Source of the DNA: Candidatus Mycobacterium methanotrophicum | Lineage (GTDB): Bacteria; Actinomycetota; Actinomycetes; Mycobacteriales; Mycobacteriaceae | Reading direction: 5' to 3' | NCBI RefSeq assembly: GCF_023515995.1 | Contig: NZ_CP097320.1 | Location: forward strand, 4,278,001 to 4,342,000 | DNA: 64,000 nt | Part shown: piece by piece, positions 27,014-34,196 of the stretch | How the letters are laid out: each line of letters begins with the position of its first letter | Position numbering within the stretch: the stretch's first letter is position 1 | Program-made: the position numbers and the translations under genes | Notes under the pieces: generated by a model | Database searches by the model: none | What the model saw: the letters and a program-made list of their open reading frames with translations, nothing else | What the model was told of the DNA's origin: nothing

Positions 27014-27709
27014 GTGAACACCGCCTTGGAGACCACTTCAGTGGCCATGCCCAATTTGCTCGACCCGATGTACTGGTTGGGCGCCAGCGGCGTGTTCGGG
27101 CACGCGGTGCTGCCGGGCATCCTGCTCATCGTCTTCGTGGAAACCGGTTTGCTGTTTCCGCTGCTGCCTGGTGAGTCGCTGCTGTTCACCGGTGGATTGC
27201 TGGCCGCCAGCGCGCACCCGCCGGTCAGCATTGAGGTGTTGGCCAGCTGTGTGGCGGTGGTCGCGGTGCTCGGCGATCAGACCGGGTATTTCATCGGGCG
27301 GCGGATTGGCCCGGCCTTGTTCAAGAAGGAGGACTCGCGCTTCGTCAAGCAGCACCATGTGACGGAGTCGCACGCGTTCTTCGAGAAATACGGGCCGATG
27401 GCTATCATCATGGCCCGGTTCATGCCGTTCATTCGCACGTTCACTCCGGTGGTCGCCGGGGTGTCCTACATGCGCTATCCGGTGTTCCTCGCATTCGACA
27501 TCGTCGGCGGCGTCGCCTGGGGTGCGGGTGCCACGCTGATGGGCTACTTCTTGGGCAACAACGAATTCGTGCACGACAACCTGGAAAAGATCATCCTGGC
27601 CATCTTGTTCGTGTCGATGATTCCCGCTTTTTATTCGGCCGCGCGGGTTTACCGGAACCGCCGCCGCGAACGTCGCCAGGAGCAGGAACGCCTGCCGGTG
27701 CCTGACTAG
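27014..27709 (+). CDS. DedA-family membrane protein (Rv0364-like)
   Basis: A 231-residue polytopic inner-membrane protein. DedA/SNARE-associated features are clear: ETGLLFPLLPGESLLFTGG, GDQTGYFIGRRIG, FFEKYGPMAIIMARFMPFIRTFTP and GGVAWGAGATLMGYFLG. The family moves lipid carriers such as undecaprenyl phosphate or phosphatidylethanolamine between leaflets and supports envelope homeostasis; this member's cargo is unknown. It starts at GTG 27014, divergent from fba. In M. tuberculosis its neighbour is Rv0365c; here a 14-kb block separates them. Confidence 0.92.
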   Translation: MNTALETTSVAMPNLLDPMYWLGASGVFGHAVLPGILLIVFVETGLLFPLLPGESLLFTGGLLAASAHPPVSIEVLASCVAVVAVLGDQTGYFIGRRIGPALFKKEDSRFVKQHHVTESHAFFEKYGPMAIIMARFMPFIRTFTPVVAGVSYMRYPVFLAFDIVGGVAWGAGATLMGYFLGNNEFVHDNLEKIILAILFVSMIPAFYSAARVYRNRRRERRQEQERLPVPD

Positions 27710-27814
27710 CCCATTTGAAGTCCTCACGAGCCGACGCCCGACACTATGCAACGCGTACGCGTAATCCGGCGAGATGTGACGAATGATGGCTTTTAGAGCG
27801 GTCTTCGGACTGTC

Positions 27815-29176
27815 TTAGGCACCTCCTGGCCCGGGAAGTCGCAGTAGTAGCCGGGCGCCGCCTAGCGGGCTGTCCTCCAGTACGGCTTTACCGCCGTGTA
27901 GTTCTGCCTGTTGGGCCACCAACGCTAGCCCGAGGCCCGAGCCTGAATGTGATGCCTTAGCTCCACGGGTGAAGCGTTCGAACATCGCGGCGCGTTCCTC
28001 TTCGGGGACACCGGTGCCGTTGTCGTCGACGGCGATTTCGACGCCGGCGCGGGAGGTAGCCGCTGACAGTTGAACGTGGGTGGCCCGGCCGTGTTTGACG
28101 GCGTTGGCGATGGCGTTGTCGACCACTAATCGAAGGCCGGTAGGTAGGCCCAGCATCAATACGGTTGGCGACGGTAGCAGGGTCACGGTCAGGTCGGGGT
28201 AGATCCGCTTGGCGTCGTGAGCGGCGCGGTCGAGAAGCTCGGTGATATCGAGGGGTACGTGGTCGTCTGAGGTGCTTAATTCGCCCTGTGCGAGGCGTTC
28301 GAGGGCCGTGAGCGTGGCTTCGATGCGGCTCTGGGTGCGCATGGTGTCTTCTGTGACCTCTTTGCGCTGTTCAGCAGGTAATTCGAGGGTGTGCAGCACT
28401 TCCAGGTTGGTGCGCATGGCGGTGAGCGGGGTGCGCAGTTCGTGGGAGGCGACGGCGGCGAAGTCCCGGGCCGATTCTAGTGCGGCTTTAGTGCGTTGCT
28501 GCTCGGTGCCGATGCGGGCGAGCATGCCTTCGACCGCTTCGGCGATTTCCACGGCCTCCCAAACCCCGTGCACCTGAACCTCTTCGGGGTTGGATTGAGC
28601 GTTGATGGCGCGGGCATGCTGGGCAAGTCGGCGGAATGGGTTGATCATGATTGACCACATCAGCCAGCCGACGATGAACGTGCCGATGATGAACCCGCCG
28701 CAGATCAACAGCACCCGCAGGTGCAGTTGGTTGATAGCGCGGCGCGCTTCCGCGACTGGCGCGCCGACGGCGATGGAGGCTCGGCCCGCAGCGAAGGTGT
28801 GGACCCGATATTCAACGCCATTGAGGATGGCGGTGGTATAGCCGTTGCCGAACTTCGGCAAGACGATATCTTTGGGATCCGACACGGTCGTGCCGCCCAT
28901 TCGGACGGTACGTGCGATGCCCTCCGGCAGGGGCTGATCGGCGCTGCCGCGTCCTGCGCTGCCTAGCAGCGTGCCGACATCGCCCAGGGTGCTCACCGAG
29001 TCCAGCTGCCGATCTAGCTGGCTGTATTGGTTGTTGGTGATGCCGACCCACACCCAGGCCCCGATAAAGAGGACCACGGCGACTACCGATAGCGCGGCGA
29101 CGATGACGATGGTGCGCAGCGATGCCACCGGTGTCGGCACTCGCAGCAGTCGGTAGAGGCGGTTGGTAAGCGTCAT
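27815..29176 (-). CDS. PrrB-like sensor histidine kinase (orphan)
   Basis: A 453-residue membrane kinase with two transmembrane helices (about residues 20-45 and 155-180), an extracytoplasmic loop, a HAMP-like linker, the phosphate-accepting histidine in ASHELRTPLTAMRTNLEVL, and ATPase boxes N (DNAIANAVKHG), G1 (DDNGTGVPEEE) and G2 (GSGLGLALV). The cytoplasmic half is strikingly like M. tuberculosis PrrB, so this is probably a second copy of that lineage. PrrB is normally encoded directly after its response regulator PrrA, but no response regulator is seen here; upstream is only a broken oxidoreductase gene. Confidence 0.88.
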   Translation of the reverse strand: MTLTNRLYRLLRVPTPVASLRTIVIVAALSVVAVVLFIGAWVWVGITNNQYSQLDRQLDSVSTLGDVGTLLGSAGRGSADQPLPEGIARTVRMGGTTVSDPKDIVLPKFGNGYTTAILNGVEYRVHTFAAGRASIAVGAPVAEARRAINQLHLRVLLICGGFIIGTFIVGWLMWSIMINPFRRLAQHARAINAQSNPEEVQVHGVWEAVEIAEAVEGMLARIGTEQQRTKAALESARDFAAVASHELRTPLTAMRTNLEVLHTLELPAEQRKEVTEDTMRTQSRIEATLTALERLAQGELSTSDDHVPLDITELLDRAAHDAKRIYPDLTVTLLPSPTVLMLGLPTGLRLVVDNAIANAVKHGRATHVQLSAATSRAGVEIAVDDNGTGVPEEERAAMFERFTRGAKASHSGSGLGLALVAQQAELHGGKAVLEDSPLGGARLLLRLPGPGGA

Positions 29177-29379
29177 CTATCGGCCCGTTGCAAGTGAGTG
29201 ATCTTTAGCAATCACGCAGTGGTGCCCCTGTGGAATCCCGTTGCGCTGCAGAGGCATCTGGGGCGGTTCGTCACGCTCGACGATCGCGACCATCTCGTAG
29301 AAGCCCGGTAACACACGGGCGGCCAAGCGACCGGCCATTCCGGCCCGAGAACAACAGCCTTGTGGGCGGGCTGGGTCAT
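29177..29379 (-). pseudogene. N-terminal remnant of an FAD-dependent monooxygenase
   Basis: A start TQPAHKAVVLG in one frame continues after a one-base loss as GMAGRLAARVLPGFYEMVAI and VERDEPPQMPLQRNGIPQGHH in another. Together they spell the dinucleotide-binding N-terminus of 2-polyprenyl-6-methoxyphenol hydroxylase-like enzymes (normally AVVLGAGMAG...ERD...RRGVPQGRH). The frame stops after about 60 residues, directly before the kinase gene. The shift lies in a run of Gs near 29345. Confidence 0.65.
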
Positions 29380-29569
29380 CTGTCCCTGCGTCACGTTTGG
29401 TAGCCGTCAGCTGACGCGGATCGGTGTATCGCCAAGCCGATCTGTGCTGTTACCCACAGGGGTTCTTGCGGGTTTGCGAACCTCCATGGAGCAGTACCGT
29501 ACCGGAAAGTGAAGACAAATAGATTTGGATCAGCCGCGGCGGCGTTTGGCGGGTGGTGGGTCCCGCCTC

Positions 29570-29607
29570 TATACAGGGGACAGACCGGTATATAGGGGAC
29601 AGACCGG
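29570..29607. repeat. Two tandem 19-bp units with GGGGACAGACC core
   Basis: TATACAGGGGACAGACCGG (29570-29588) is followed at once by TATATAGGGGACAGACCGG (29589-29607), one mismatch apart. The GGGGACAGACC core resembles ends of some REP-type or insertion elements in other bacteria, but no such transposase lies nearby. Confidence 0.6.
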
Positions 29608-29781
29608 GCAAGTGATCGACACGCGCCCAGCACGGATGACATCGACCTGATCGTGACCTTTGACGACACGAACGCGGGAATCTACGCCTTCAAGTACCAG
29701 GAGTTGAAGCCGGTCAAGGCAACCGCCGTATTGCGGCCACGTGATGTGATGGCGGCCCGTGGGGGTACGGGTCGGCGATGA
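29596..29781 (+). pseudogene. Short coding-like fragment, unknown
   Basis: A frame open from the tandem repeat to a stop at 29781 reads STDDIDLIVTFDDTNAGIY and AFKYQELKPVKATAVLRP, which looks protein-like in composition, but there is no start codon and I do not recognise a family. It may be the tail of a lost gene cut by the repeat. The rest of 29380-29814 shows nothing further. Confidence 0.25.
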
Positions 29782-29814
29782 TCGCCGCGTCATTCAAATC
29801 AAAGTGCGTTCGCG

Positions 29815-30411
29815 TCATCTCGTTGCTCCGATCGCGGTCATCAAGGTGGCAACCCATTGCCCGATGAACCGGTCCTCGTCGATGCCCAGCGGGGGATCGC
29901 GGTAAATAGCCGTTGCGATCCAATAGTTTTCGATCGCACCGAGCCAGATCGCGGTGATCGCCTGGAAGTCGCGTTCAGATGAATCGCCATCTGGTGCTTT
30001 GTCCTCGAGCCACTTGGCCAGAAAATGTTGCGACCTTGCGAACAACCGGTCCCGGGCATCTGCCATCATATTCGGGAACCGGTCGCTGTCTTTGGCCATC
30101 ACCCGGATCAGGTCGCGCCAGGTGGTCATCAGCACCAGTGAACCCCGGGCCACCAGCGTCAGCTCGGCCTCCAGATTGCCCAGTGACAGCATCGGCGCAA
30201 GAGTGAAGCTCGCATCCGCCGTCTGGATGGCGCGCTCGACGGCGGTGGCCATGACCTGTTCCTTCGACCCGAAATGGGTGTATAGCGCGCCCGAGTGCGG
30301 GGACAGGCCAGCTGCTTCTTCGATCGACGCAATCGACGTGCCGGCATAACCACGCTCGGCGAACAGGCGCAGCGCCTCGTCGAGGATCCGATCGCGGGTA
30401 CTGTCGGCCAC
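29815..30411 (-). CDS. TetR-family transcriptional regulator
   Basis: A 198-residue regulator with an N-terminal helix-turn-helix (TRDRILDEALRLFAERGYAG, then LYTHFGSKEQVM) and a C-terminal helical sensing domain. The DNA-binding half lies inside the 3' part of the RES-domain frame upstream, read in another frame. It lies downstream of that gene on the same strand, so both may share a transcript. Ligand and targets are unknown. Confidence 0.85.
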   Translation of the reverse strand: MADSTRDRILDEALRLFAERGYAGTSIASIEEAAGLSPHSGALYTHFGSKEQVMATAVERAIQTADASFTLAPMLSLGNLEAELTLVARGSLVLMTTWRDLIRVMAKDSDRFPNMMADARDRLFARSQHFLAKWLEDKAPDGDSSERDFQAITAIWLGAIENYWIATAIYRDPPLGIDEDRFIGQWVATLMTAIGATR

Positions 30412-31124
30412 CGGCCTCCAATGTCGTCTGGGCCGGTCTGATCATCCATGCGGCGCAACCACATTGCGAAATTCGTCAGCGTGCTCCCCCACTTCGACGG
30501 ATACACAATCCCGTGCGGACGATGCCCGTCGAACAGATGGACCGTGTCTCGGACCCACGTAGCGATACCAGTGGTCAGGCCCTTGAACTCCTCCGAGGAA
30601 CTCGTCAGCTCACTGAGGGTGAGTTGGCCAACCCCGCACTCCGCCAACACGGTTGGCCCTAACTGTTCCGACACCACCGATATCGAGTCGGCCCCACAGA
30701 TGTCAACAAACCAACCATCGCGGGGCAGGCGCAGCTCGTAGAGAGACCGGATCTGTCTCCACGCCTGCGGAATTGACCGATATGGCATCGCTCCATGCCC
30801 TGGCAACTCTCGCGCGATCTGCTCGGCGAGGGTGGGCGCGTCATCGGCCTCCACATCGTCGAACAACTCGGCCAGCGGAGTGCGCGGCGGATCAGGCCGA
30901 ATGTACTCCAGCACTTCGATGAAAGCCCCTACCGCCGTGGAGCACCCGTAGACCGTGCGCCCAGGTGTGTCCCATCGCGACCAGCCCTCGACCGGATCCT
31001 GGCCCGGGACGCGCGGTGGCGGATTGAGCGCCCCGTACTGCGTGCGCGCCACCCGAAAGATGGTCTGGCCGGAGCTGGCCACAAGGTTCAGGCCCGTCGC
31101 AGCGCAGATGGTCGACGACCCCAT
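30159..31124 (-). CDS. RES-domain protein (possible NAD-degrading toxin), 3' end runs into tetR
   Basis: The RES core is visible: an arginine in FRVARTQYGALNPPPRVPG, a tyrosine/glycine-rich segment GRTVYGCSTAVGAFIEVLEY with the glutamate, and later HGIVYPSKWGSTLTNFAMW with the serine, the three landmarks that name the family. RES toxins degrade NAD+ and are usually paired with an Xre-type antitoxin; none is seen here. About the last 85 residues are an out-of-frame reading of the tetR gene and have no family character, so the natural stop is probably lost. The ATG at 31124 follows GAGGAAAGG. Confidence 0.7.
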   Translation of the reverse strand: MGSSTICAATGLNLVASSGQTIFRVARTQYGALNPPPRVPGQDPVEGWSRWDTPGRTVYGCSTAVGAFIEVLEYIRPDPPRTPLAELFDDVEADDAPTLAEQIARELPGHGAMPYRSIPQAWRQIRSLYELRLPRDGWFVDICGADSISVVSEQLGPTVLAECGVGQLTLSELTSSSEEFKGLTTGIATWVRDTVHLFDGHRPHGIVYPSKWGSTLTNFAMWLRRMDDQTGPDDIGGRWPTVPAIGSSTRRCACSPSVVMPARRLRRSKKQLACPRTRARYTPISGRRNRSWPPPSSAPSRRRMRASLLRRCCHWAIWRPS

Positions 31125-31252
31125 GACCACCTTTCCTCAACCCGGCGAACTGGCCGAGTATAGAGAAACAGGTGGGTCAGGAGTGGTAGGTGTCGCTGAT
31201 GAACGCCTTCGCGGCTCGGTACACATCCCTCTTCCCTCGCCCAGCACACGCA

Positions 31253-31279
31253 TTAGCACTCGCGTCCTACGAGTGCTAA
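31253..31279. promoter_or_regulatory. CIRCE element (HrcA operator)
   Basis: TTAGCACTC (31253-31261), nine bases, GAGTGCTAA (31271-31279): a perfect match to the CIRCE consensus bound by the heat-shock repressor HrcA. It lies between the RES gene and the first hsp20 gene, about 130 bp before the hsp20 start. In mycobacteria CIRCE is best known upstream of groES/groEL genes. Confidence 0.9.
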
Positions 31280-31347
31280 TTATGGCCGTTCGGGTGGCTC
31301 TGCGCTGGTCGGATCATCTCGGGTGAGAGCATGAAATATGTGGTATT

Positions 31348-31363
31348 GTCCATAGGTTATATC
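31348..31363. promoter_or_regulatory. Island promoter motif, site 1 (minus orientation)
   Basis: GTCCATAGGTTATATC, which reads GATATAACCTATGGAC on the other strand, resembles motifs at 32872-32892 and 37526-37542 (AT-rich step, then CCTATG and GTC or GAC). It is 45 bp before the first hsp20 start. The rest of 31131-31252 shows nothing I can name. Confidence 0.35.
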
Positions 31364-31407
31364 TGTCGCAAAATCTAGATTGATCAGCGAGCAAGGAGGT
31401 GATGACC

Positions 31408-31839
31408 ATGCTGGGGTTTGAGCCGCTGTTCCGTGACCTTGACCGACTTACCCAGCAGCTGCGGGGGAATCCGGTTGGTACCGCCACCCGTCCGGCGTTG
31501 ATGCCGATGGATGTCTGGCGCGAAGACGACACGTTCCTCGTGGAGCTCGACTTGCCGGGCATCAACCCCGACTCGATTGACGTGGCCGTCGACCAGGGCG
31601 TGCTGACTGTGCGTGCTGAGCGCCCGTACGCAGGCGACGAGGGCCATGACTGGGTGACCGCGGAACGTCCGCACGGGGTGTTCAGCCGGCAGTTGTTCCT
31701 CGGTGACCAGCTGGACACCGACCACATCGGTGCCGACTACACCGACGGGGTGTTGCGGCTGACGGTTCCGGTGGCCAAGGCGTCCAAGCCGCGCAAGATC
31801 GCGATTACGACCGGCGTTGAGCAAAAGGCCATCGCGTGA
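31408..31839 (+). CDS. Small heat-shock protein Hsp20 (alpha-crystallin), copy 1
   Basis: A 143-residue ATP-independent holdase chaperone. The alpha-crystallin domain runs from about residue 35 to 130 (MPMDVWREDDTFLVELDLPG, GVLTVRAERP, FSRQLFLGDQLDTDHI, YTDGVLRLTVPVA). It resembles the mycobacterial Hsp18 group. The ATG at 31408 is preceded at an ideal distance by AAGGAGG; earlier in-frame GTG/ATG codons overlap that site and are less likely. Upstream lie a perfect CIRCE element and a candidate island motif; downstream, 46 bp later, an ANTAR gene. Confidence 0.93.
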   Translation: MLGFEPLFRDLDRLTQQLRGNPVGTATRPALMPMDVWREDDTFLVELDLPGINPDSIDVAVDQGVLTVRAERPYAGDEGHDWVTAERPHGVFSRQLFLGDQLDTDHIGADYTDGVLRLTVPVAKASKPRKIAITTGVEQKAIA

Positions 31840-31885
31840 GCTGCGGGGGTGGTGTCTAGGAACAGGCGAGAGGAGGTGATCAGCC

Positions 31886-32212
31886 ATGAACGAATATCCG
31901 CGTCGGCCTCGCGAGGCGCGCCGCGTCGGCGCGCGGATTCTCGATACAGCCGAGGGAGTCCTGGTCGCCTTACGGCGCTACCGGGTCGACCAAGCATTCG
32001 TGGAGCTGATGGACACGGCCAAGCGACGCGGCATTAATCCGATCGCCCTGGCGGATGCGCTGGTCGCCATGGCCGAAGACCAGCTCTGCCAGGACGTCGA
32101 GGATGCTGCCGCCGCAGTGGCGCTTGCCACCTGGGGCCACCTGTTTGGTGTTGGTGGGCGCGATGGCGCACCGGCAGAACAGCTTCATGGCCTTCCCGCC
32201 GAGAATGCCTAA
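31886..32212 (+). CDS. ANTAR-domain protein
   Basis: A 108-residue protein whose central helices (AEGVLVALRRYRVDQAFVEL, DTAKRRGINPIALADALVAM) match the RNA-binding ANTAR domain, which binds paired stem-loops to prevent transcription termination. The N-terminus is short and basic, with no receiver or GAF sensor domain, so any control must come by other means. Ribosome site GAGGAGGTG sits six bases before the ATG. It follows hsp20 copy 1 and is convergent with the acidic small protein gene. Target RNAs are unknown; no tandem hairpin typical of ANTAR targets was confirmed nearby. Confidence 0.7.
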   Translation: MNEYPRRPREARRVGARILDTAEGVLVALRRYRVDQAFVELMDTAKRRGINPIALADALVAMAEDQLCQDVEDAAAAVALATWGHLFGVGGRDGAPAEQLHGLPAENA

Positions 32213-32235
32213 CCGTTGTGGCCGGGGCGCGCGTG

Positions 32236-32442
32236 CTACTTCGGGTCGTGATCATCCTCGGGGACGGGCACGACGATTGCTTGATCGATCACGTCGGCTT
32301 CGTTGGCGTCCCGATCACAAAGTGCGTCGACGTGGGTTGTGTCCAGCCCGGCTTCATCGCCAGCATCGATAACAAGGCGCTGTTCCATCGCTTCCGCCTC
32401 AGGTGCTTCGTCGGGTAGAACGATGTTCTCGACGTTCTTCAT
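32236..32442 (-). CDS. Small acidic protein coupled to the MerR regulator
   Basis: A 68-residue, strongly acidic protein (KNVENIVLPDEAPEAEAMEQ, then EADVIDQAIVVPVPEDDHD) with no domain I recognise and no membrane segment. The ATG at 32442 has GGGAGGGG about nine bases upstream. Its first 44 bases overlap the end of the HspR-like regulator gene in another frame, implying translational coupling. It could be a partner or anti-regulator of that protein, or a small stress protein; this is only positional inference. Confidence 0.6.
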   Translation of the reverse strand: MKNVENIVLPDEAPEAEAMEQRLVIDAGDEAGLDTTHVDALCDRDANEADVIDQAIVVPVPEDDHDPK

Positions 32443-32845
32443 GATCGGAACCCCTCCCTTCGTTCTTCCCGGCGGCACTGTGATCGACCGCCGGTTTGCG
32501 GTCGGCCTTCAGTTTGGCGTTAAGCAGCTTCAAGGCGGTGTAGCCGGCTTGCAGCTGGCTACTTTTGGTCTCTAGGTCCAGAATCTGCGCAATCCCGGCG
32601 AGGTTGACGCCTTGGTCGACCAGTTCGGTGATCCGCTGCAGGCGCTGCAGATCGTTGTCGCTGTAGCGACGGGTGCTCCCAGCGGTGCGAGCCGGGGTCA
32701 GCAGTCCGCGGCGCTCATAGAGCCGCAACGTCTGTGGCGCGCTCCCGGAAAGCTCGGCGACCACCGCAATTCCGTATACACCACGCGCCGACCGAGGTGC
32801 TGTCAAATCGTCGGTCAACGGCTTCCCCTTCGGAAAAATATCCAA
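32399..32845 (-). CDS. MerR-family regulator of HspR type
   Basis: A 148-residue regulator. Its helix-turn-helix and wing (GVYGIAVVAELSGSAPQTLR, LYERRGLLTPARTAGSTRRY) and the following helices (LQRLQRITELVDQGVNLAGI) are very close to HspR, the repressor of dnaK and clpB, though the canonical hspR is elsewhere in this window at 55224. So this is a second, divergent HspR-like protein. The C-terminal tail is basic and unlike HspR. It is divergent from hsp20 copy 2 across an 87-bp promoter region with two palindromes, so it likely controls that gene and itself. Confidence 0.82.
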   Translation of the reverse strand: MDIFPKGKPLTDDLTAPRSARGVYGIAVVAELSGSAPQTLRLYERRGLLTPARTAGSTRRYSDNDLQRLQRITELVDQGVNLAGIAQILDLETKSSQLQAGYTALKLLNAKLKADRKPAVDHSAAGKNEGRGSDHEERREHRSTRRST

Positions 32846-32871
32846 CTGCTACTTGCGAAATTATACACGAC

Positions 32872-32903
32872 GTGATATCACAATCCTATGTCCGCAGACA
32901 TAG
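32872..32903. promoter_or_regulatory. Paired palindromes between the HspR-like gene and hsp20 copy 2
   Basis: GTGATATCAC (32872-32881) is a perfect palindrome. Right after it CTATGTC and GACATAG (32886-32903) form perfect 7-bp arms with the spacer CGCA. These lie 30-60 bp before hsp20 copy 2 and 27 bp before the regulator gene, a fitting operator for the HspR-like protein. No canonical HAIR sequence is present. Confidence 0.55.
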
Positions 32904-32932
32904 ATCGTCTGCCCTGATCGGGAGGTGAAATC

Positions 32933-33355
32933 GTGGTGTTGATGCGTACAGATCCGTTCCGCGACCTCGATCGCTTTGCCCAGCAGGTATTGGGCACCGC
33001 GGCCCGGCCGGCGGTCATGCCCATGGACGCCTGGCGCGACGGCGACCAGTTGATCGTCGAGTTCGACCTGCCCGGCGTGAAGGCGGACACGCTCGACCTC
33101 GACGTCGAACGCAACGTCCTGACCGTGCGTGCCGAGCGCCCCGACCTTGACCAAAGCCGCGAAATGGTCTCCGCCGAACGCCCCCGCGGCGTATTCAGCC
33201 GCCAGCTGTTCCTCGGGGAAAACCTCGACACCGACAAGATCGAGGCCAACTACCACGACGGGGTGTTGCGGCTGACGATCCCGGTGGCTGAGAAGGCCAA
33301 GCCGCGGCGCATCGAGATCAGCCACGACGGCCAGCAGACAGCGATCAACGCCTAA
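32933..33355 (+). CDS. Small heat-shock protein Hsp20 (alpha-crystallin), copy 2
   Basis: A 140-residue holdase chaperone of the same group as copy 1 (MPMDAWRDGDQLIVEFDLPG, RNVLTVRAERP, RGVFSRQLFLGENLDTDKIE, YHDGVLRLTIPVAEKAKPRR). It is closer to the Hsp18 type of non-tuberculous mycobacteria (start LMRTDPFRDLDRFAQQVLG). The GTG at 32933 has GGGAGG at good distance; an ATG three codons on is possible. It is divergent from the HspR-like regulator and shares its operator region. A helix-turn-helix gene fragment follows at once. Confidence 0.93.
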   Translation: MVLMRTDPFRDLDRFAQQVLGTAARPAVMPMDAWRDGDQLIVEFDLPGVKADTLDLDVERNVLTVRAERPDLDQSREMVSAERPRGVFSRQLFLGENLDTDKIEANYHDGVLRLTIPVAEKAKPRRIEISHDGQQTAINA

Positions 33356-33407
33356 CAGCCGTAGGGCCGCCGCCGCCGCCGAATACGCCGGCGTCACCGC
33401 GGGCACG

Positions 33408-33905
33408 GTGCGCCGCTGGATCGCCGGCGGCAAACCCGCCCGCCGCCGCGCGACATCCTGCCCGCCGGCGCGGATCGCCCGCCTGCAGCGCGGACCCGAC
33501 CTCGCCGAACACCGCAACCAGCAGCGCCACGCACACGCCCTGGCCGCCATCGACAGCCTCGCCGCCGGCCGACCGCCCCAACCCGGCTGGCGCAAACAAG
33601 GCTGGCTTGATCAGCACACCGTCGCCATCATCGCGATCCACCAAAAACCTTGGCGCCAAGTGGTGGTCACCAAAGCCAACGATCGCGCGCTGGCCGAACT
33701 CGCCCGCCGCGGCGTCATCATCGACACGATCAAAACCCCGACCAGGTTTCACGCTGTGGCGCTGGCCCACACCGTGATGGCCCGCCAGCAAGCCTGGCGG
33801 GTGCATCCCGCCGCCGACCAGCTGGCGACCGGCCGCACACAGGTGTGGATGAACGACGCCCCACCAGTCGACCTGGCCGCCCTGGCCGCCAGCATGCGCC
33901 GCTGA
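33408..33905 (+). CDS. Uncharacterised protein with excisionase-like helix-turn-helix, 5' end unclear
   Basis: A 165-residue frame. The open frame continues upstream as AAAAAEYAGVTAGTVRRWIAGG, an excisionase/MerR-like helix-turn-helix, but no start codon lies between there and the hsp20 stop, so the gene is either 5' truncated or begins at GTG 33408 inside that helix. The C-terminal about 100 residues (WLDQHTVAIIAIHQKPWRQV, ALAELARRGVIIDTIKTP) match nothing I can name. Composition is typical of a mobile-element or plasmid gene. Role unknown. Confidence 0.5.
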   Translation: MRRWIAGGKPARRRATSCPPARIARLQRGPDLAEHRNQQRHAHALAAIDSLAAGRPPQPGWRKQGWLDQHTVAIIAIHQKPWRQVVVTKANDRALAELARRGVIIDTIKTPTRFHAVALAHTVMARQQAWRVHPAADQLATGRTQVWMNDAPPVDLAALAASMRR

Positions 33906-33933
33906 TCGCGGCCGGCCGACACGCGGGATAGCT

Positions 33934-33959
33934 GTGTCCGCGGGCGCGTGGCCGCCTCG
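33934..33959. repeat. 26-bp direct repeat, left copy
   Basis: GTGTCCGCGGGCGCG followed by TGGCCGCCTCG. A copy with one mismatch is at 35013-35038. Together they flank the sirtuin gene. The remainder of 33906-34196 shows no gene. Confidence 0.6.
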
Positions 33960-34196
33960 GCTAGCGTGGGGCAGTGGCCCTAGAGCCGGCGAGCTGAGGC
34001 GAAAACACGGTCACGACAAGCAGCGCTGGAACACCTGTCTTATCGAGGCCCGGGAGTGACGGTGGTGGTGATGACGAGCAGGATCGCGTGGACAGCCGGA
34101 AGCACTATCAGGCCATGAACACAGGCGGAGAAGCCACGACCTTGCACCAGCGCCCAGCGTAGGAGATGCAGTGGAGCGCAGCGGAATGGTGACGAT

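Noticed and set aside
27740..27790. ACGCGTACGCGT-like symmetric sequence after the DedA gene
   Set aside because: Short and self-overlapping; no partner gene or consensus supports an operator.
31314..31887. Minus-strand frames over hsp20 copy 1
   Set aside because: They mirror the Hsp20 coding frame; the plus strand has the chaperone domain and a strong ribosome site.
33357..33407. Run of GCC codons before the HTH gene as a tandem repeat
   Set aside because: It is a simple alanine-coding stretch, common in GC-rich DNA.
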